This document shows positions 18,997 to 27,747 of a stretch of DNA of 64,000 nt, in pieces. A model generated the notes under the pieces. It did not search any database. It worked only from the letters and a program-made list of their open reading frames with translations, and had not been told where the DNA came from. Position 1 is the first letter of the stretch; every line of letters begins with the position of its first letter. Source of the stretch: an uncultured Robiginitomaculum sp. (GTDB taxonomy: Bacteria > Pseudomonadota > Alphaproteobacteria > Caulobacterales > Maricaulaceae); the NCBI GenBank assembly GCA_938015875.1, contig CALLXE010000002.1:1-64000 (forward strand). The letters run 5' to 3'. The translations under genes were made by a program, and so were the position numbers.

Positions 18997-20001
18997 CTAT
19001 TTGTTGCCGTAAAACGCAATCATGCGGGCGATCATAGCCTCAAAGTCAATGTCACGCGTCCAGTTCAGCACCGCAGTCGCGCGGCCGGGGTTTCCCGCTT
19101 TGCCGGCCTCATCTATAGGGCGGTAAAATTTCGGGTTGATTGTAACTAAAACCCGTCCGGTAAGATTGTCAACGCATTTGGCATCCGTTCCCTTACCGCT
19201 CCAAGTAGGATCAAAACCCAGTTGACGGGCCGCAGCATTAAAGAAATCCCGCACGGATGATAATGTTCCTGACGCAAATACATAGTCTTGCGCCGTATCT
19301 GCGGTCAGGCTCGCGGCGATCCCGGCCGCAAAATCCTGTGCATGAGAAAAATCACGCTCTGCGTCTACATTGCCAAGTTCGAAAGACGGCTCGCTTTTGC
19401 CTCCTGCCATACGGCAAAGATTAGAGATGATTTTCCCGGTCACAAAGCGGGCATCCCTCAACTCGCTTTCGTGATTAAACAATATGCCCGTGACGACATA
19501 AAGATCAAAGCTCTCCCGAAAAACACGGCACATATTCATGGCCGCAGATTTGGTAACCGCGTAAGGATTATTGGCCAAACGCGGCGCATTTTCATCCAAT
19601 ATGCCCGGACCTGCTGCCAAAATTTCTGAAGAGGCCGCGTTAAAAAAACGCGTTTGCGGCGACCGATCACGGATGGCGGTGAGCCATTCCGTCGTCTGCA
19701 ATATGTTGGCACGGACGGTCTCGGCGGGGTTTTTCAGCGATGACGCGACGGAGCTCTCTGCGGCGAGATGATAAATCCGATCATACCCATTTTCGGCTAT
19801 GTCGGATATTGCGGCGGAGTCATCCCCGCCCAAGGCGATAATCTCCACGCGATCAGCAACACCTAAATGACGGAGCCGCCACATATCCGGCGCAGACGTG
19901 CGTGACGTACCGTGCACGCTGTGCCCCTCCTCTAAGAGCCGGGCTGCCAAAAACGATCCGGTTTGGCCGCTTATTCCCGTAATCAGACATTTATCCGCCA
20001 A
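18997..20001 (-). CDS. GDP-mannose 4,6-dehydratase-family NAD-dependent epimerase/dehydratase (divergent GMD paralog)
   Basis: CLITGISGQTGSFLAARLLEEGHSVHGTSR; AASSEILA; NNPYAVTKSAAMNMCR; GILFNHESELRDARFVTGKI; ELGNVDAERDF. Confidence 0.85.
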   Translation of the reverse strand: MADKCLITGISGQTGSFLAARLLEEGHSVHGTSRTSAPDMWRLRHLGVADRVEIIALGGDDSAAISDIAENGYDRIYHLAAESSVASSLKNPAETVRANILQTTEWLTAIRDRSPQTRFFNAASSEILAAGPGILDENAPRLANNPYAVTKSAAMNMCRVFRESFDLYVVTGILFNHESELRDARFVTGKIISNLCRMAGGKSEPSFELGNVDAERDFSHAQDFAAGIAASLTADTAQDYVFASGTLSSVRDFFNAAARQLGFDPTWSGKGTDAKCVDNLTGRVLVTINPKFYRPIDEAGKAGNPGRATAVLNWTRDIDFEAMIARMIAFYGNK

Positions 20002-20191
20002 AATATTTCCTTATAAAACCGCCGAAAGACGCTGTGTGTTTAGAGCTTATTTAGCGGCGCATTTCAACGGGCTTCGCAGCAAAGCACCGGTTTATTTTAG
20101 CCGCGCCGAGGGTTTCTATTCTTTGGTTTGCCGCGCGGAATAAAACCTTTATGACTGAATTTCAGTTTTTATCAGCCAAGACAGGTTAAAT

Positions 20192-20788
20192 ATGAGCCGC
20201 ATTTTAAAAGTTTCAGCGATTATCGCCATGAGTGCCGCCCTCACGGCCTGTTCATCAGAGACGGCCGAATCTGAATTTTTTACAGGCCCTCTGACGCCCA
20301 CAGACGCGATTGCGCAGCCGGTGAAAAATCTGTGCCCGATGGAAGCCAGGAAACGATGCATAAGCGACTATTTTTCTGTCGCTGCAAAAATGCCCAGCCG
20401 CACCGGAAAAATTGTTGGCGATACTATTGTGCTCACCCCTGATCAGGAAACGGGTTTTGCCTTAAGCGGCCCGCGCTATACATTGCATCGTGGCCGCTTT
20501 GAGTTTGTCCTGGACTATCAGCGCGATGGCGATGACAGCGGCGACCCCAAGTTTTTGGACACCTATGATATTGTCGAAATCATTGAGGTTAACGGCAAAA
20601 AAACAGTTTCAAAAATCACGGAAGGACTTGTGCCTGCCGGGTCAGAACCACTACGGGTCATTTGGAATTTTGAAGCGTCTGCCAATCAGGTTCAGTTTCG
20701 CCTGAAATATGGCGGCCAAAGTACGCTGACAGCCAAAAGCGTGACTGTGACAGCTTTGGATAAGATGATATTGCCTGCGCCGAGATAA
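20192..20788 (+). CDS. Hypothetical lipoprotein
   Basis: Signal peptide and lipobox (ALTACSS), 198 aa, beta-rich body. Family not recognised. Confidence 0.7.
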   Translation: MSRILKVSAIIAMSAALTACSSETAESEFFTGPLTPTDAIAQPVKNLCPMEARKRCISDYFSVAAKMPSRTGKIVGDTIVLTPDQETGFALSGPRYTLHRGRFEFVLDYQRDGDDSGDPKFLDTYDIVEIIEVNGKKTVSKITEGLVPAGSEPLRVIWNFEASANQVQFRLKYGGQSTLTAKSVTVTALDKMILPAPR

Positions 20789-20791
20789 ATA

Positions 20792-20819
20792 AAAACCCGG
20801 GCTTCCCCGGGTTTTCTTT
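20792..20819. terminator. Bidirectional terminator between convergent genes
   Basis: AAAACCCGGG-CTTC-CCCGGGTTTT followed by CTTTTTATTT. Confidence 0.9.
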
Positions 20820-22256
20820 TTATTTGTAGGCAATCGCAGCCTTGTAAATTTCAATCGCTGTTTCCATATTGTGCTCGCGAGGCTTCACCGGATAATCAAT
20901 GACCCGGTAGCCGTGAACATCTCTTTCTTTGCGGTCGGCCGTCAAACGCGGAATCTTCTGCGCGTATTCGATTGAGTTTCCGATATCGCAGAACTCAAAA
21001 TGACCTTCATGGAACTTTGCCAATTCAACGAATTGAATATTACGCGATGCAAAGACGCGGCGGTCAAGCTCGATCGCTTGGGCCGTCGGGCCTGATGCCG
21101 TATGCGGAGAATTGATATACGGGAAAAGCACAGCGTCACACAGCATCATGCCCAAGATCAAATCATCATCAGAAACCGCTCCAAGAAAGTGGACGCGCTC
21201 GGATAAGGCTTTTTTCTTTTCAAATGTTTTTTCCAAAAGAGCCTTGGCCGCAGGGGTCGGCTTGCCGCCTTTTGCTTCCATCTTCGCCAAAAGGGCAATT
21301 TTTTCCCGGGCCTTATCGGCGTTTTTACCGCGAATAGATTTATCACGTTTATTGACGTGATCATAAAGCTTGCCGAGATATTCGTCGCGGCGACTTTCAA
21401 TACGCAGGGTACTCTCATGTACGGAAGAGAACATCAAAAGTTCATATTCCGGCGGCAAGCTGTCCACAGCATCAATTGCTGTTTCAAATCCTTTATACCC
21501 CGAGAAAAAGCCAAACACGCCGACATAGCGCGTCTTGTCGCTTTTACGCTCGGGCATCACAGCTTTCAGGTCAGAATGTTCAAGCTTGTTAACAAACGCT
21601 TCTTTTTGGTCTTCCGACAGATATGTCAGCGGCGTTGCACTGACAGGCTGATGGTGACGCGACGGGCCGCGGCCGGAAAATGCATTACCGTTAAACAGAG
21701 CGTTGACCAAATGGGCATCGCGTTTTGTATGAACGATATGGCTGATTCTAATCGACCGGCCTTTAGAACGAATATAGCTGAACAGCGTATTCCAGTTTGA
21801 GTTCAGGGCCGCCTCAGAGCGCATAATCGCAGCCGCATATCTGATCTTGCCTTGGCTGATCAAACGCAAAATTTCAAACGGCGCTGTTGATTTACGGCGC
21901 GCAATGAAATGCCACGTAATAGACAGGCTCTTGGCGTGCTTTGTAATAACTTTAAAGCGGCGCATTGCTGTCGCCATATCGCCGGCCAAAATGCCCGGTT
22001 CAAATTGAATGTTAACGTGATCAAATTCTTTGACCCGTTTCGACAAATAGGCGCAATAATTCTCAGCAGCCTCTTTCTCTGCGCCGTCCTTGGCATTGCC
22101 TAAAATCATACGCGGCGTCGGTAAGACCTCCACGTCGCAGGTTTTTTCAAGATTTTCTTTAATGCCCTTGGTGAAATGCGCGATACCGCAGATTTCATTC
22201 CAAGTGCTTAAAATGGCGACTTTAGGGCGTTGGGTCATGGATGTCTCATTCGTCAT
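20820..22256 (-). CDS. Glycosyltransferase (GT-B type)
   Basis: VAILSTWNEICGIAHFTKGIKENL; FFSGYKGFETAIDAVDSLPPEYELLMFSS; DAVLFPYINSPHTASGPTAQAIELDRRVFAS. Confidence 0.8.
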   Translation of the reverse strand: MTNETSMTQRPKVAILSTWNEICGIAHFTKGIKENLEKTCDVEVLPTPRMILGNAKDGAEKEAAENYCAYLSKRVKEFDHVNIQFEPGILAGDMATAMRRFKVITKHAKSLSITWHFIARRKSTAPFEILRLISQGKIRYAAAIMRSEAALNSNWNTLFSYIRSKGRSIRISHIVHTKRDAHLVNALFNGNAFSGRGPSRHHQPVSATPLTYLSEDQKEAFVNKLEHSDLKAVMPERKSDKTRYVGVFGFFSGYKGFETAIDAVDSLPPEYELLMFSSVHESTLRIESRRDEYLGKLYDHVNKRDKSIRGKNADKAREKIALLAKMEAKGGKPTPAAKALLEKTFEKKKALSERVHFLGAVSDDDLILGMMLCDAVLFPYINSPHTASGPTAQAIELDRRVFASRNIQFVELAKFHEGHFEFCDIGNSIEYAQKIPRLTADRKERDVHGYRVIDYPVKPREHNMETAIEIYKAAIAYK

Positions 22257-22282
22257 AATCGTTAATTTCCGCGCTTATAGAG

Positions 22283-23611
22283 CTATCGCCGTCCCATTAA
22301 AAGGCCCAATGCCTTATAGTCTTCAGGTGTGAATTTTCGTTGCGTCGCATCTAAGTCCTCCAGCATGGCCTTCATGGACACATAACGCTCAAGATTGGGG
22401 TTGGCACGCAAATAGGCCGTAATCTTTTCCGCGTCCCCAAGGGCAATCAGGTGGCGCATATAACCGCGTACATAATCAGGAACCGGGCCAAGCTCTTTTA
22501 AGGCCCGCTCAAACGCCTCGGACCGTGCGCCGCCGGTTTTACCGCTCATGCTGTCGATATAGCGCATCAATGCAGGGATTGTTTCAAACTGATCCTCCGC
22601 AACCTCGCCGGCGACCGGTTTACCTTTAAATTTACCCAGCAGTCCCTGCGCCGGTGCGAATGGCGCACTGATTGTGTCAGCGATGGTTCCGATTTTCTTC
22701 ATTTTATTTCTGATTTGCGGCGTCAGCGGCGGCGGCTCACTGGCGGAAATCTTCTTGGGCGGCGCGAGCGTTTCCACGTCCATTTTCAAATGATCAAAGC
22801 ATTTCAAATAATCATCCCGCACAGTTTTCACAGCACCGCCTAAAACAGACGGATCAAATTGACGATCCCAACTGGCGGCATTTTTCATCAAAAGCCGGGC
22901 AATCGGCTCAGGAAAGTCCGGCCGAAATTGCTGAAACCGTATATTGGCAATCAAGAAACTGCGCGGCGGCAGGGCATAAAGGTCAGGACCGCTGCGCACG
23001 GTCAGGTGACGATCCGTATCGTAATACAGACGCGGCAATGAACTGCCGGCCGCCGGGTTGACGGAGAGGTCCAAACGCCAATCCCGCCCCAGTCCTAAAA
23101 ACTCAAGAATGTCGGCGCGAAGCTCAGGACCGGTAGACTTAAATCCAAAACCGGAAACATTGGGAAGACCAAAGGCTTTAATATAGCTCTCGACAACCGG
23201 CGCCATCGGCACGAAATATTTGTTTAAGACGTCCACTGAATAAAAGCTGTAAGGGCCGTGCGCATACAAAAAGAAATGTGTGCTGATGTCATGCATATAA
23301 TGAGAATAGGCGCGGGCAATCGGTTCGCGCAGGCAAAAGGCAAACTTGACATCATGCCCTTTCAGCGCCGCTTTAATTGTTTGCGCCGTCTTCTCACCGG
23401 GCAAAGCGTAAAGCGGGGAGGCGTCAAGAAAAACCTTATCCGGGTCTTGGGTCTCAAACTGGTCAAGATAACCTTCAAAGGAACTTGCGCTTCGAAAATA
23501 ATCCACCTCTTTACGCTTGGGGAAATTTATCGGTGCGCCTGAATTACGAAGCTGCTCGAATAAAAATGTTGTGCCCGCTTTTGCAAATCCGGGAATGATC
23601 AGAAATTTCAT
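22283..23611 (-). CDS. Sulfotransferase family protein
   Basis: 5'-PSB loop IPGFAKAGTTFLFEQL and 3'-PB motif LREPIARAYSHYMHDIS. Start at 23611 (MKFLIIPG), one nt after the upstream stop. Confidence 0.88.
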   Translation of the reverse strand: MKFLIIPGFAKAGTTFLFEQLRNSGAPINFPKRKEVDYFRSASSFEGYLDQFETQDPDKVFLDASPLYALPGEKTAQTIKAALKGHDVKFAFCLREPIARAYSHYMHDISTHFFLYAHGPYSFYSVDVLNKYFVPMAPVVESYIKAFGLPNVSGFGFKSTGPELRADILEFLGLGRDWRLDLSVNPAAGSSLPRLYYDTDRHLTVRSGPDLYALPPRSFLIANIRFQQFRPDFPEPIARLLMKNAASWDRQFDPSVLGGAVKTVRDDYLKCFDHLKMDVETLAPPKKISASEPPPLTPQIRNKMKKIGTIADTISAPFAPAQGLLGKFKGKPVAGEVAEDQFETIPALMRYIDSMSGKTGGARSEAFERALKELGPVPDYVRGYMRHLIALGDAEKITAYLRANPNLERYVSMKAMLEDLDATQRKFTPEDYKALGLLMGRR

Positions 23612-23612
23612 A

Positions 23613-25088
23613 TCAAAACGCCTTTTTAGTTCTTTTCTTCGTCTTGACCCACTTACGGACATCCCGACGAATTTTTGCAATTTTGTAATCGCGTTCGGTC
23701 ATGGTTGCCGCCAGTTCCGGATAGGATTTCAGTTTTTTATTATCCCCCATGAACGGCAACTTCGGACAATTTGAGACAGCTTCCCACAAAAACAGGCGCT
23801 GCAACTCCAAATCTGAAAGCCCGGCTGTATCGCGCCCGTAAAAGGCTTCTATCTCGACAACTTCGCCTTCAAAAGATCCCTGTGGCTCGACGCCGCGAAG
23901 CCTGAAGTTTGATTTGCGCAAAGTCTTCGTCAAATCCGTAAAAACAGTTTCGGTTTTGTAGAGGGCGACCATGTGCGTCTCAAGCTCGATACCGATCAGC
24001 TGGTCCAAATATTCCCCGGCGCCGGCCAAAATCTGATTTTCCGCGCCCTGAACATCGACTTTAAGAAAGTCTATTTTTTCAATACCCGCATCCTTGAGGG
24101 CCTTTTTCAGTGTGACGGCCTCAATCTCAATTGTGCGGATGGTTTCGAAACACGCGCGGATGGGCCAGCGGCGCATTTCTTCCAGATCAGGCAAAAGCAA
24201 CGATGTGCACGGCGCGTTACGGGCAATGCGAAGCTTTGTTTTCCCGGACTTTCCGGCAATGGCTATCGGCAGAAATATATTATGCGGATAAAGCGCTTGG
24301 CTGGCGCGGCATTCATCAGCATCCGGTTCAAACCCAATCCCTTTAACAACGCCCATGCGTGACAGAATTTCCCATTTCCAGAAAAGTCCGCCGGCCGCAC
24401 CGACATCCACAAGAACACAGCCGCCAAGGGCCGCGAAAATGTCATCAAAATTACGCCGAACCGCGCCTTCGAAACGCCAATTTCTTCGCAGGTTTTTGAT
24501 CTCTTTTTTCAGGATCTTCTGCGCAGTCTTGCTCATGCGTCCAAAGGAGTTATTGGCAAGTGCCAGCCCTTCCGCATATCGGCCCTGCGCATCATAAATC
24601 TTCAGTAAATCGACCAAAGTCCAAATATCAGACGGGTTTTTCTGCAAAGAGCCGTACAGCGTTTTAATCGCATCTTCGACGCGGCCCTCAATCAATAAAA
24701 CCTTTGCCCACAGTGACACAGCATTGGGGTTATCCGGCTGCAGGCGCATTGCTTTTTGAATATAAGTACGCGCGCCGGCGAGGTCGCCGCGGCGCATGGC
24801 TATTTTTGCAAGGCGAAAAACCGACCAAAAGTCATCAGGATATTTCACCAAAATATTTTGATTATACTCGATCGCCGTCTCAAGCTCGCCGCGAACGATC
24901 GCCAACTCAGCGCAAAACCCCCAATAGGTTTCATCTTTGCCCACTTCAGCGCTGTATTGCGCAAGCAAATCGTCGCCGCGCACAAAGTCATGGTCGCCGA
25001 AGGCCCGGCCTAATTGCGCCGCCAGCGCATTGCGCACGGCCAGCGGATCGGCCTCGCTTAGGCTATCAGAGTGTGGTTCGTCGGCCAT
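23613..25088 (-). CDS. TPR domain plus FkbM family methyltransferase
   Basis: N-terminal TPR repeats (AIEYNQNILVKYPDDFWSVFRLAKIAMRRGDLAGARTYIQKAMRLQPDNPNA), then VLVDVGAAGGLFWKWE and KIDFLKVDVQGAENQILAGA. Confidence 0.88.
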   Translation of the reverse strand: MADEPHSDSLSEADPLAVRNALAAQLGRAFGDHDFVRGDDLLAQYSAEVGKDETYWGFCAELAIVRGELETAIEYNQNILVKYPDDFWSVFRLAKIAMRRGDLAGARTYIQKAMRLQPDNPNAVSLWAKVLLIEGRVEDAIKTLYGSLQKNPSDIWTLVDLLKIYDAQGRYAEGLALANNSFGRMSKTAQKILKKEIKNLRRNWRFEGAVRRNFDDIFAALGGCVLVDVGAAGGLFWKWEILSRMGVVKGIGFEPDADECRASQALYPHNIFLPIAIAGKSGKTKLRIARNAPCTSLLLPDLEEMRRWPIRACFETIRTIEIEAVTLKKALKDAGIEKIDFLKVDVQGAENQILAGAGEYLDQLIGIELETHMVALYKTETVFTDLTKTLRKSNFRLRGVEPQGSFEGEVVEIEAFYGRDTAGLSDLELQRLFLWEAVSNCPKLPFMGDNKKLKSYPELAATMTERDYKIAKIRRDVRKWVKTKKRTKKAF

Positions 25089-25127
25089 TGCAGCCCTTTC
25101 CTGAACATATGTTCACGCCGTGGTCCA

Positions 25128-26486
25128 TTATTCAACGTGCGGCTTAAAATCTGTGACATGGCAAAGCGCAGCCAGCCGGGCAAGTTGCGAAAGATCAACA
25201 TTTTCCATTGGACTTTCAAGGCGCTCTTTAATGCGGGGAACATCCAAAAAAAGACCGGCAAAGGGTTGGCGCTCGACGACTCTGATGGCCTCGTCAATCT
25301 TTCCGGTGCCGATCATCAACATGATATAGCCATTCAGAAAACTTGGAATCGGGCCAAATTCATTCACGCTGCGGCGCAATTCGTGGATACGCTCCGGCAG
25401 ATTGTTTTGCGTTTTAAAGACGCGCTGAACTTTCTCGACCTGGCCGACAAGTTCTATGTGTTTATCAGGAATAAACTCATTGCCGCCGGTCCACGGCGTT
25501 TGAGTTTTCGCCTCCTCGTAAATCTTAGAAACAATGTCTTGGGGATCGCCGACTTCTTCGAGTCCGGACAGAACTTCGGGACTGATTGCGGCGTAGGATT
25601 TATATCCGATCATGCCCGTACGTTTGACAGTTTCCGGCGCCATGCTCAAGGCCTCCAGCGCGCCGGAATAGTCCGCTTGGATTTCGTCCCACGCACTTCC
25701 GAAAATCGACCGATCAAGTTCGGGTGTCCAATTGCCCATATGGCGCTGAATAATCTCTGCAATCTCAACAGGATAATTCGAGTAAACGTCTGAATACATT
25801 GTTGTGCAGACAAGCAGGGTTTTTGCCGGAAGCCGATAAAACTTTCCGCCCTCTTCAATCGTCACATCGCGCTTTTCATTATAAACAACGCGAGGCAGTC
25901 CGCCGCCAAGCGCCGGATTATGATCCAAATTCAAACGCCAGTCTTGGGGTAAACCCAAAAGATCTAAAACCTTAGAAGGCAAGCGGTCAGTCGATTGCTT
26001 AAAACTGAACCCGTGAACATTTTCAACGCCAAAGGCATTTTGGTACGCCTCAACAATCGGCAAATAAGGCTGCATGTAGCGGCGCAAGGCCTGCTCTGTA
26101 TGGAAGCTGTAATCTCCCATCACGCTCGTCCAGAAATTTGTCGAAAGATCGTGACGATAATGGGAAAACGCGCGCGCCACCGGATCGCGCAGGCAGAACA
26201 ATATCTGCACCTCTCGCCCTTTCAGGGCGCGCGCGGCATTCTCTGAAAACTTTAAATATGTGTCAGAATATTGAGGCGTGGCATCCAAAAAAACTTTGCC
26301 CGGCCCTTGCCTGTCAAAGCATTTTTCATATGTCTCAACATCATCACCAACGGAGAGATATCCAAGTTCTTTGCCGGAAAAATAATTAACCCGGTCCGTG
26401 CCGTTAACCAGTTGGTCCCACAAAAAGGTTGTGCCGGATTTTGCGGTGCCGGGAATGATTAAATGTTTTTTTATGTCATCATCCAT
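25128..26486 (-). CDS. Sulfotransferase family protein (paralog of 22283..23611)
   Basis: LIIPGTAKSGTTFLWDQL; CLRDPVARAFSHYRHDLST. ATG at 26486 preferred over the non-ATG start at 26528. Confidence 0.88.
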   Translation of the reverse strand: MDDDIKKHLIIPGTAKSGTTFLWDQLVNGTDRVNYFSGKELGYLSVGDDVETYEKCFDRQGPGKVFLDATPQYSDTYLKFSENAARALKGREVQILFCLRDPVARAFSHYRHDLSTNFWTSVMGDYSFHTEQALRRYMQPYLPIVEAYQNAFGVENVHGFSFKQSTDRLPSKVLDLLGLPQDWRLNLDHNPALGGGLPRVVYNEKRDVTIEEGGKFYRLPAKTLLVCTTMYSDVYSNYPVEIAEIIQRHMGNWTPELDRSIFGSAWDEIQADYSGALEALSMAPETVKRTGMIGYKSYAAISPEVLSGLEEVGDPQDIVSKIYEEAKTQTPWTGGNEFIPDKHIELVGQVEKVQRVFKTQNNLPERIHELRRSVNEFGPIPSFLNGYIMLMIGTGKIDEAIRVVERQPFAGLFLDVPRIKERLESPMENVDLSQLARLAALCHVTDFKPHVE

Positions 26487-26547
26487 CACCGGTTCCGCCT
26501 CTGATATATGCAGCGTTTTGCAGTGCAATCAACACTGCAAAAGCAAC

Positions 26548-27603
26548 TTAACCGATTGCGTTATAAAGCGGCTTACCGGCGCGAACCCGCTCAAGGTCTT
26601 GCTCAGCCATCATCGTAACCAGTTGCGCAAATGACACGTCACGCTTCCAGCCCAGATTTTTCTCAGCTTTCGCAGGAGAGCCGATCAAAAGGTCAACCTC
26701 GCACGGGCGGAAGAACTCAGGGTTCACCTCAACGATGACTTTACCGGTTTTCTTATCACGCAGTTTTTCGTCAATCTCGCTGCCTTCCCACTCTGCGTCA
26801 AAGCCGATGGCTTGGGCCGCGCGGGTTACAAATTCGCGCACTTCATAAGTTTCGCCGGTGGACAGGACGTATTCGTCCGCTTTGTCCTGCTGAAGCATAA
26901 GATGCATGCCTTTAATATAGTCCCCGGCAAAGCCCCAATCGCGTTTTGCATCCATATTGCCAAGCTGCACAGGCGCCTCACGGCCTTCAAGAACTTCAGC
27001 CAAACCGATGGTGATTTTCCGGGTTACAAATTCGGGACCGCGCAGCGGGGATTCGTGGTTAAACAAAATACCTGAACACGCATACATGTCGTAGCTTTCA
27101 CGGTAGTTGATTGTCATCCAGTGAGCAGCAAGTTTTGCAGCGCCATATGGGGAGCGCGGGTAAAACGGCGTATCTTCTCTTTGCGGGACAGCCTGAACGA
27201 GGCCAAACATTTCTGATGTAGAGGCCTGATAGAAACGCGCATCGGGCTTTTCGGTGCGGATCGCTTCGAGTAAATAAACAACGCCGAGCGCGTCGACTTT
27301 AAGCGTATAGGCCGGCTGATCAAAGGATGTGCCGACAAAGCTTTGCGCTGCGAGGTTATAGACTTCATCAGGCTGGTATTTACGGATGATAGAGGACGTA
27401 ATGTGCGGGTCCAGCAGATCGAAGGCAACAAGTTCGACGCGGTCCAAAATGCCAAGCTCTTCAATGCGCCACGTATTGGCGGCAGAGGAGCGGCGAACGC
27501 CGCCGATGACACGGTAGCCGTTATTGAGCAAATGCTCAGCCAAATACGCGCCGTCTTGTCCTGTAATACCTGTGATAAATGCTGTTTTCATGATGATGCC
27601 CAC
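26548..27603 (-). CDS. gmd: GDP-mannose 4,6-dehydratase
   Basis: AFITGITGQDGAYLAEHLLNNGYRVIGGVRRSS; STSEMFG; YPRSPYGAAKLAAHW; GNMDAKRDWGFAGDYI. Confidence 0.95.
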   Translation of the reverse strand: MGIIMKTAFITGITGQDGAYLAEHLLNNGYRVIGGVRRSSAANTWRIEELGILDRVELVAFDLLDPHITSSIIRKYQPDEVYNLAAQSFVGTSFDQPAYTLKVDALGVVYLLEAIRTEKPDARFYQASTSEMFGLVQAVPQREDTPFYPRSPYGAAKLAAHWMTINYRESYDMYACSGILFNHESPLRGPEFVTRKITIGLAEVLEGREAPVQLGNMDAKRDWGFAGDYIKGMHLMLQQDKADEYVLSTGETYEVREFVTRAAQAIGFDAEWEGSEIDEKLRDKKTGKVIVEVNPEFFRPCEVDLLIGSPAKAEKNLGWKRDVSFAQLVTMMAEQDLERVRAGKPLYNAIG

Positions 27604-27747
27604 TTCAAGTGTGTCAGTAAAATTGTCGTTAATAATCGTGCGTTTGACCTATGGCCCGAACCGTAAAATAGCAAGGAATTTCAAAGAAAAACACAGTTTT
27701 TCAGACGTTTTTCACCCGTCATGGGACGCGCCATAGTTAACATGCAA

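Noticed and set aside
25071-25793. + strand 240-aa ORF
   Set aside because: Antisense to the sulfotransferase with clear PAPS motifs.
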